A stretch of 64,000 nucleotides of DNA from Larus michahellis (Eukaryota; Chordata; Aves; Charadriiformes; Laridae), in contig NC_133900.1 of the NCBI RefSeq assembly GCF_964199755.1, positions 16,631,201-16,695,200 on the forward strand, in the 5' to 3' direction. The notes under the pieces are model-generated. The model made no database searches. It saw only the letters and a list, made by a program, of their open reading frames with translations, and had not been told where the DNA came from. Shown piece after piece: positions 59,653-64,000 of this stretch; within the stretch, counting starts at the first letter, position 1; every line of letters starts with the position of its first letter. The translations under genes were made by a program, and so were the position numbers.

Positions 59653-62264
59653 TAGCTTTACACTCAGTGAGAAGCGTGTCAAGCTCAAGGCTTCAGGAAG
59701 GCTTGCAGGAGGGTTAAGCGCAGGCTTTTCAGAATTACCTAGAAGTGGTTTACTCCTGCGCAAGCAGAAGTCAATGACAGTAAGTAGACCTGAGCCAGGG
59801 CAAAATGTTATGGAAAGTGTTGCCTGAAATGACTTGTAGCAGGCTCCCTAGGGGGCCTGTCACACAGCCAAGAATAGATCCTTCATCAAAGGGCCATTTT
59901 GTCTGTCCCCAGGTCCAGCAATATTGCCTACCTGGCATTTCAGAGGAAGAAAGAGATTCAACATCTACATTTTTAATTGAGAGTTAACCCAAATTTTGAG
60001 TTATTTGGAGCACTGTCTCTGTGCAGGTGGATGCGTGGATGTCCTTGCTAACAATACCTTGTTAGCACTCTGAGCAGAGGGCTTATTTTGATGGCTTTAC
60101 TGACAGAATTGCATGCCTCCCTGTGCAAACTGATCAGAATGCAGCCCTTCTGTCAGCACAAGGTGGGTGCATTAAACATTCACTACTACATTGGCAGCAT
60201 ACGCTTGGAAGCATCACTCTTAAGAAAAAAGTAGCACAAGTGGTCTCAGCAATGTCTGAAAGCAAACTGTATGCACAGCTGTTTATCTTCTGCCATTGCA
60301 GGGCACAGCTGATCTAACATTAACTGTGGGTTTGCACAATGTCAGAATAGCCCTGAGAACTTCCAAAGAAGGCTTCTGTATATTGAAGGAACAAACTGCC
60401 AGGGAAAACTCTGCCCAAGACCAGCTGATGTGAAGTAGTTGGCTCAAAGACCTACCTGGCAGCGTGAGCAATAGGAGGGCCATAACAGTCCCCACTAACA
60501 TTGAATGCCAAATAAGTTGTGTGTTGTTGAGGCATGTTTTCAGCAAAAGCATAGAGAGTTTAAGTTACCACAAAGTGGTATCCCACGTGACTGGCCTGCT
60601 GGTGACTAGAACAAATCCAGCTTTTCACAGGGACTCCGTGTACACCGCTGCAGCTGAGTACTGTGTGGATCCACGGCTGCATTTTGCCAACCCACTTATC
60701 ACAGTACTTCTGTATACATTAGACTTTCTTGAGCATTTCAACGTAGATTTGTAGACCAAAGATTGAATAAAAACACAGGTTTCTTCTGGCAACACCACTC
60801 TGAACACTAGCCATGCCTCTAGAAATATCTGGAAGAAATTATTTTTGCTTTGTTGAGGTCTGCATAGCCTCTGTTTCAATGAATTGAAAAGATGTGATTA
60901 GCAAGGGAGTGTTGCACTATAACATCGCCTTTCTCTTCTGCTAGCAAGTCAGACAAGTTTCTGGAAAGAGTGGACCTGTTGAAAACCAGTGAAAAGTGAG
61001 GGATGTATGTAGAAATAAAAAGCTTAAGACTGCAGACCTGCATTCGGTGAAACTTTGACAGAATTAAATAGTGGTGAAACTGAATACACAACTTTTACTA
61101 TTAGCTGTCTTTAAAAAGAGAGGGTTATAAAAATCTGATTTGCTGTAGGAATGGATGTTTGGGATGTTTCATGCACACGCTTATGGCATGCCACTTCTAT
61201 CAATAGAAAATGCACGTGCTAATCATTCTCAACTGAGGTGGATTATCAAAAATCACTGTGGTAGATATAAGAGCTTAAAAGAGTAGTATGCAGATGCATG
61301 TGCACACGTGCACATTAACCATGTCAGTTATTCATCCTGTGTGACATTCTGTTGCTTGCTGCATTATCTGTTGATAGCTATGATTCCTTACATCTCAGAG
61401 ACCGAGGTCCCACTGCGTGGCCATGCGCATACACGGCAGTTGTTTGTATACCATGGTCTTGCTGCGAGAGCCAAACTGTGAACTGGGTCTCAAGTGTGTG
61501 CATGCTATTTGATGATTGTGTTAACGCGATGTAGTCAGATGAGATTTTGTCCTACCCCATCAGATCTTTACTGAGTTCACCTTTAGACATTATATATACA
61601 TCCTCAGGAAGGAGGAGTCTTTTTTCTCTCTTGTCTCTCCTTTTCCCCACTGCCCTCTTAAACACCGGTGCATGGCCTTGTTTATATTTACAACTGGTCC
61701 ATGCACAGAGAGCCAAGGAAAAGCCTTCTCACTGCACCTACAGACCTGCAGCCTCTGCATCATGAGCTTACCAGAAACAGCAGGACACTCAAGTGCAAGA
61801 TGAGACTTTTTTGGTGCTGTAACTTTAAGACTCAGCAGCTGGAGCTCCATGTGCTGGCACCTTCAAAGGAGCATCAGAGTCCCCATTCTCACTGGCTGGT
61901 CCCAGAAGTGCATATGGTTCCCAGAAATGATGATTAGTACCAGTTATTGAATCTTGTTTTAAAGGAAAGTTGCATGTTAACCCCGCACATCCCGCAGAGA
62001 GAACAGATTGCAAAATTGGAAGCAGACGGGAACACTTTTGTTAACAAGTGTCAGAAAGTTTCCGATTAGAGTTTAGTCATGCTTTTTACAGTACACAAGT
62101 CCAGCATTATTTGTGTGGATCCTCTCAGCCATTTGGCTTCCTCTCAGGCTGACACAGATGCTTACCCAACTGAAATCAAAGCCTCTGGGTAACATGGGGG
62201 GGGTCATAGCTTAACGAAGTGATACAAAATCATGCAGCTGTGCGCAGCACACACACTTTACAAG

Positions 62265-62400
62265 GGCTTTACAATAAAACATCTCATTCACCACAACTTC
62301 CTCTGAAATGAGATACTTCTAGCAGACTTGTCATAGCTTTAAAAACCCTCACTCAGTGCTGAAAATTAACCCTCACTTTCAGATGGGTAAATAAATGTTG
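62265..62400 (+). repeat. Possible ancient MIR/L3-like fragment
   Basis: 'gggctttacaataaaacatc' then 'ccctcactttcagatgggta' fits the spacing of the L3/MIR 3' region (gcgctttacaaac .. cattttacagatggggaa). Heavily decayed. Confidence 0.4.
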
Positions 62401-62415
62401 GCAAGGGCTTTGTAC

Positions 62416-62431
62416 AAACAAACAAACAAAC
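62416..62431 (+). repeat. (ACAA)n tetranucleotide repeat
   Basis: Four ACAA-type units in a row, a short microsatellite. Confidence 0.8.
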
Positions 62432-64000
62432 AGCAAGATCTAAGAGTCACTTTGGCCTTTTCCTTTGCCAGACGATTCTTTTGAAGCTCCGGCACTCAAA
62501 TCTAGCAAACTGTATATGGAGCTGTGCTGAAGCCCAGTCAGTAACTCGGGCTTTGGCTGAGCAAGAGGCAACTGCTATGCAGAAAAAGGGTAACCTGCAA
62601 AGCTGGAAGCTGGGAATAAAAATGGCCACATGTCTTTTCCTCCTTCTTTTAGTCCTCTGCCTTAAAAATGACTCATTTTTTAAAGATGAGTTGAATGAGG
62701 GGATAGGTAGGTTGGCCTCTGAAAGATGTCTGACAGGAGTATCTTTGGCATCGTAGCACCTGAAAAGGTGAGGTAAACGGCTACATCTCAGTCAGCATGT
62801 ATGCTCTCTTTGACACACAGAGAAAAGCTTGATATAATCAGTCATGTTTGTAGGACTGAAGGAGTACGAGGGATAAGTTTGCATGTCGCTGCTAAATAGC
62901 TGAGAGTTGAGGAAAATAATACAGCTTCAGCAGAAAAGAGCTTTTTAAGTTTTTGTGAGGTTTTTCCTACCAGAAAGCTCCAGAGGGGGAAATGAAGTAA
63001 GAGTTCTGACTGGCAGAGAACTTTTCCATAATCATGTGTCAAAAATCTGTCTGCCATTAGACGTCTAAGCCAAGGTTGTGGGATGTGCATTATTATTTCT
63101 TAAATGCCAGATACTGACTTGGGTTGGTATAGTATTTCCATATATTTAGCTCTCTGCCCTCTATTACCTTAACAGTGCACTGAGATTTCTTTGAAAAAAA
63201 AAAAAAGCAAACTCACCCACTGATATGCTATCCCCATCCCTGCAGACGCCTGATATCACACTTGGTGATGTGCACGAGAACACAACCATCTTTCTAATGC
63301 CTAATCTCTCCAGCCACAAATGTGACTGACAGTGGCCAGAAGGACTCCAGCCTGCTTTCGCTGTTCTACTGTCCAGAGGCATGCAAAGGCTCCAAGACTG
63401 ATCAGCCTTGCAAATGGCACCTCACTGGAAAACTAATGCCATGCTATTCTGGGAGAGAAAATACCAAATACCAAGCCCCTACTCAGTGGAATTACATGAG
63501 AAACCACTATGTGGAGCCAGCCACTAATTATTTGGCTGATGAGGAATCTGGATTCAAACAAGCTTGTTATCAAAATTTCAGGTGCACGTGCTCCCCCATT
63601 GCCTTTTGCTGCACCTCTCTCAAAAGTCTAGGCATGGGACAATTTGCTGCAATATAAATCAGATGCATAAACCCATTGGTTTTACTTAGTAAAGTGATGC
63701 TGCAGAGACAGAAAGACACATCCCTTCCCTGTCTTTGTGTGAGAACTCTCCACCAGGTTTCCCCAGACTGTGTGTGTAGCTTCTTCCTGCGCTTCCATCT
63801 ACCTTATTCCTTGTTTTGCTCCCATCTAGTCTAAACTCTTGTGGCCTGTGAAAGAGTACTACAAGTGTCTCAGACTAAACAAGAGAACAGAGTACAGCTC
63901 AAATATCATTACTGACAACATGCTGTGGTTTGTGTACATCATCTGGCAGATGCAGAGCCTCTTCATCCACTCGATTAGGATGGAATTTGATTTAGAGAAC

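Larger units (their letters stand above)
57967..64000. other. Intergenic region downstream of the CR1 pair
   Basis: No recognised gene. It contains MIR/L3-like fragments (59515-59590, 62265-62400), a GA-rich run (59622-59652), an (ACAA)n run at 62416-62431, a poly-A run at 63194-63206, and two exon-like blocks (58504-58577 and 59245-59418). A 111-codon open frame at 63322-63657 is Cys-containing but matches nothing I recognise. Confidence 0.7.

Noticed and set aside
63322..63657. 111-codon + strand frame with several cysteines
   Set aside because: No recognised similarity, no clear splice or promoter context; frames of this length are expected by chance in 64 kb.
57967..64000. SETD7, expected next gene from human synteny
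   Set aside because: No SETD7 MORN-repeat or SET-domain peptide could be recognised in any frame; the gene probably starts beyond the window.
1..64000. CRISPR arrays, prokaryotic operons, rRNA genes
   Set aside because: No regularly spaced repeats, no ribosome binding site-linked gene strings and no rRNA-like sequence; the window is a vertebrate locus.

Overview
This window is vertebrate, almost certainly avian, nuclear DNA. The evidence is intron-split genes with GT/AG splice sites, several CR1 LINE copies with the typical CR1 3' tail, an LTR of a type common in bird genomes, and sparse coding content. No prokaryotic operon, CRISPR array or rRNA was seen. The species cannot be fixed; the LTR type and CR1 subfamilies fit a neoavian bird, but that is from memory.

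Layout. Positions 1-17735 are intron sequence of MAML3 (Mastermind-like 3, a Notch coactivator), whose large 5' exons lie outside the window. The last three MAML3 coding exons are on the + strand at 17736-17984, 20090-20177 and 23502-24493. They encode the C-terminal 442 residues and end in the acidic motif DEWIQELDELFGN. A 3'UTR of about 3 kb runs to a poly(A) signal at 27550-27555. After a gap of about 3 kb, the complete five-exon MGST2 gene (microsomal glutathione S-transferase 2) lies on the - strand from 42156 (ATG) to 30836 (stop). Its coding exons of 58, 100, 71, 82 and 133 bases give 147 residues, and the MAPEG-family glutathione-binding and catalytic arginine positions are present. 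The two genes are tail-to-tail, as at the human MAML3/MGST2 locus. SETD7, the expected next gene, was not found up to 64000.

Repeats. A CR1 LINE at about 54955-57852 keeps nearly all of its endonuclease/reverse-transcriptase ORF, broken by one in-frame stop and at least three frameshifts. It abuts the 3' end of an older CR1 (57853-57966). Two more old CR1 tails are at 16772-17171 and 45958-46118. A truncated retroviral LTR (31473-about 31790) lies in MGST2 intron 4, antisense to the gene. A short hAT-like DNA transposon fossil (25940-26096) lies in the MAML3 3'UTR. Several decayed MIR/L3-like fragments are scattered through the window.

Most curious unexplained items: a GC-rich, G-quadruplex-prone island (16120-16620) about 1.1 kb upstream of MAML3 exon 3; a 78-base exon-like block on the + strand between the two genes (30429-30506); exon-like blocks at 58504-58577, 59245-59418, 49262-49380 and 48160-48252; and a roughly 1.7 kb purine-biased tract at 5400-7100. 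None of these proves a new system. The window is mainly an ordinary conserved vertebrate locus with avian repeats.
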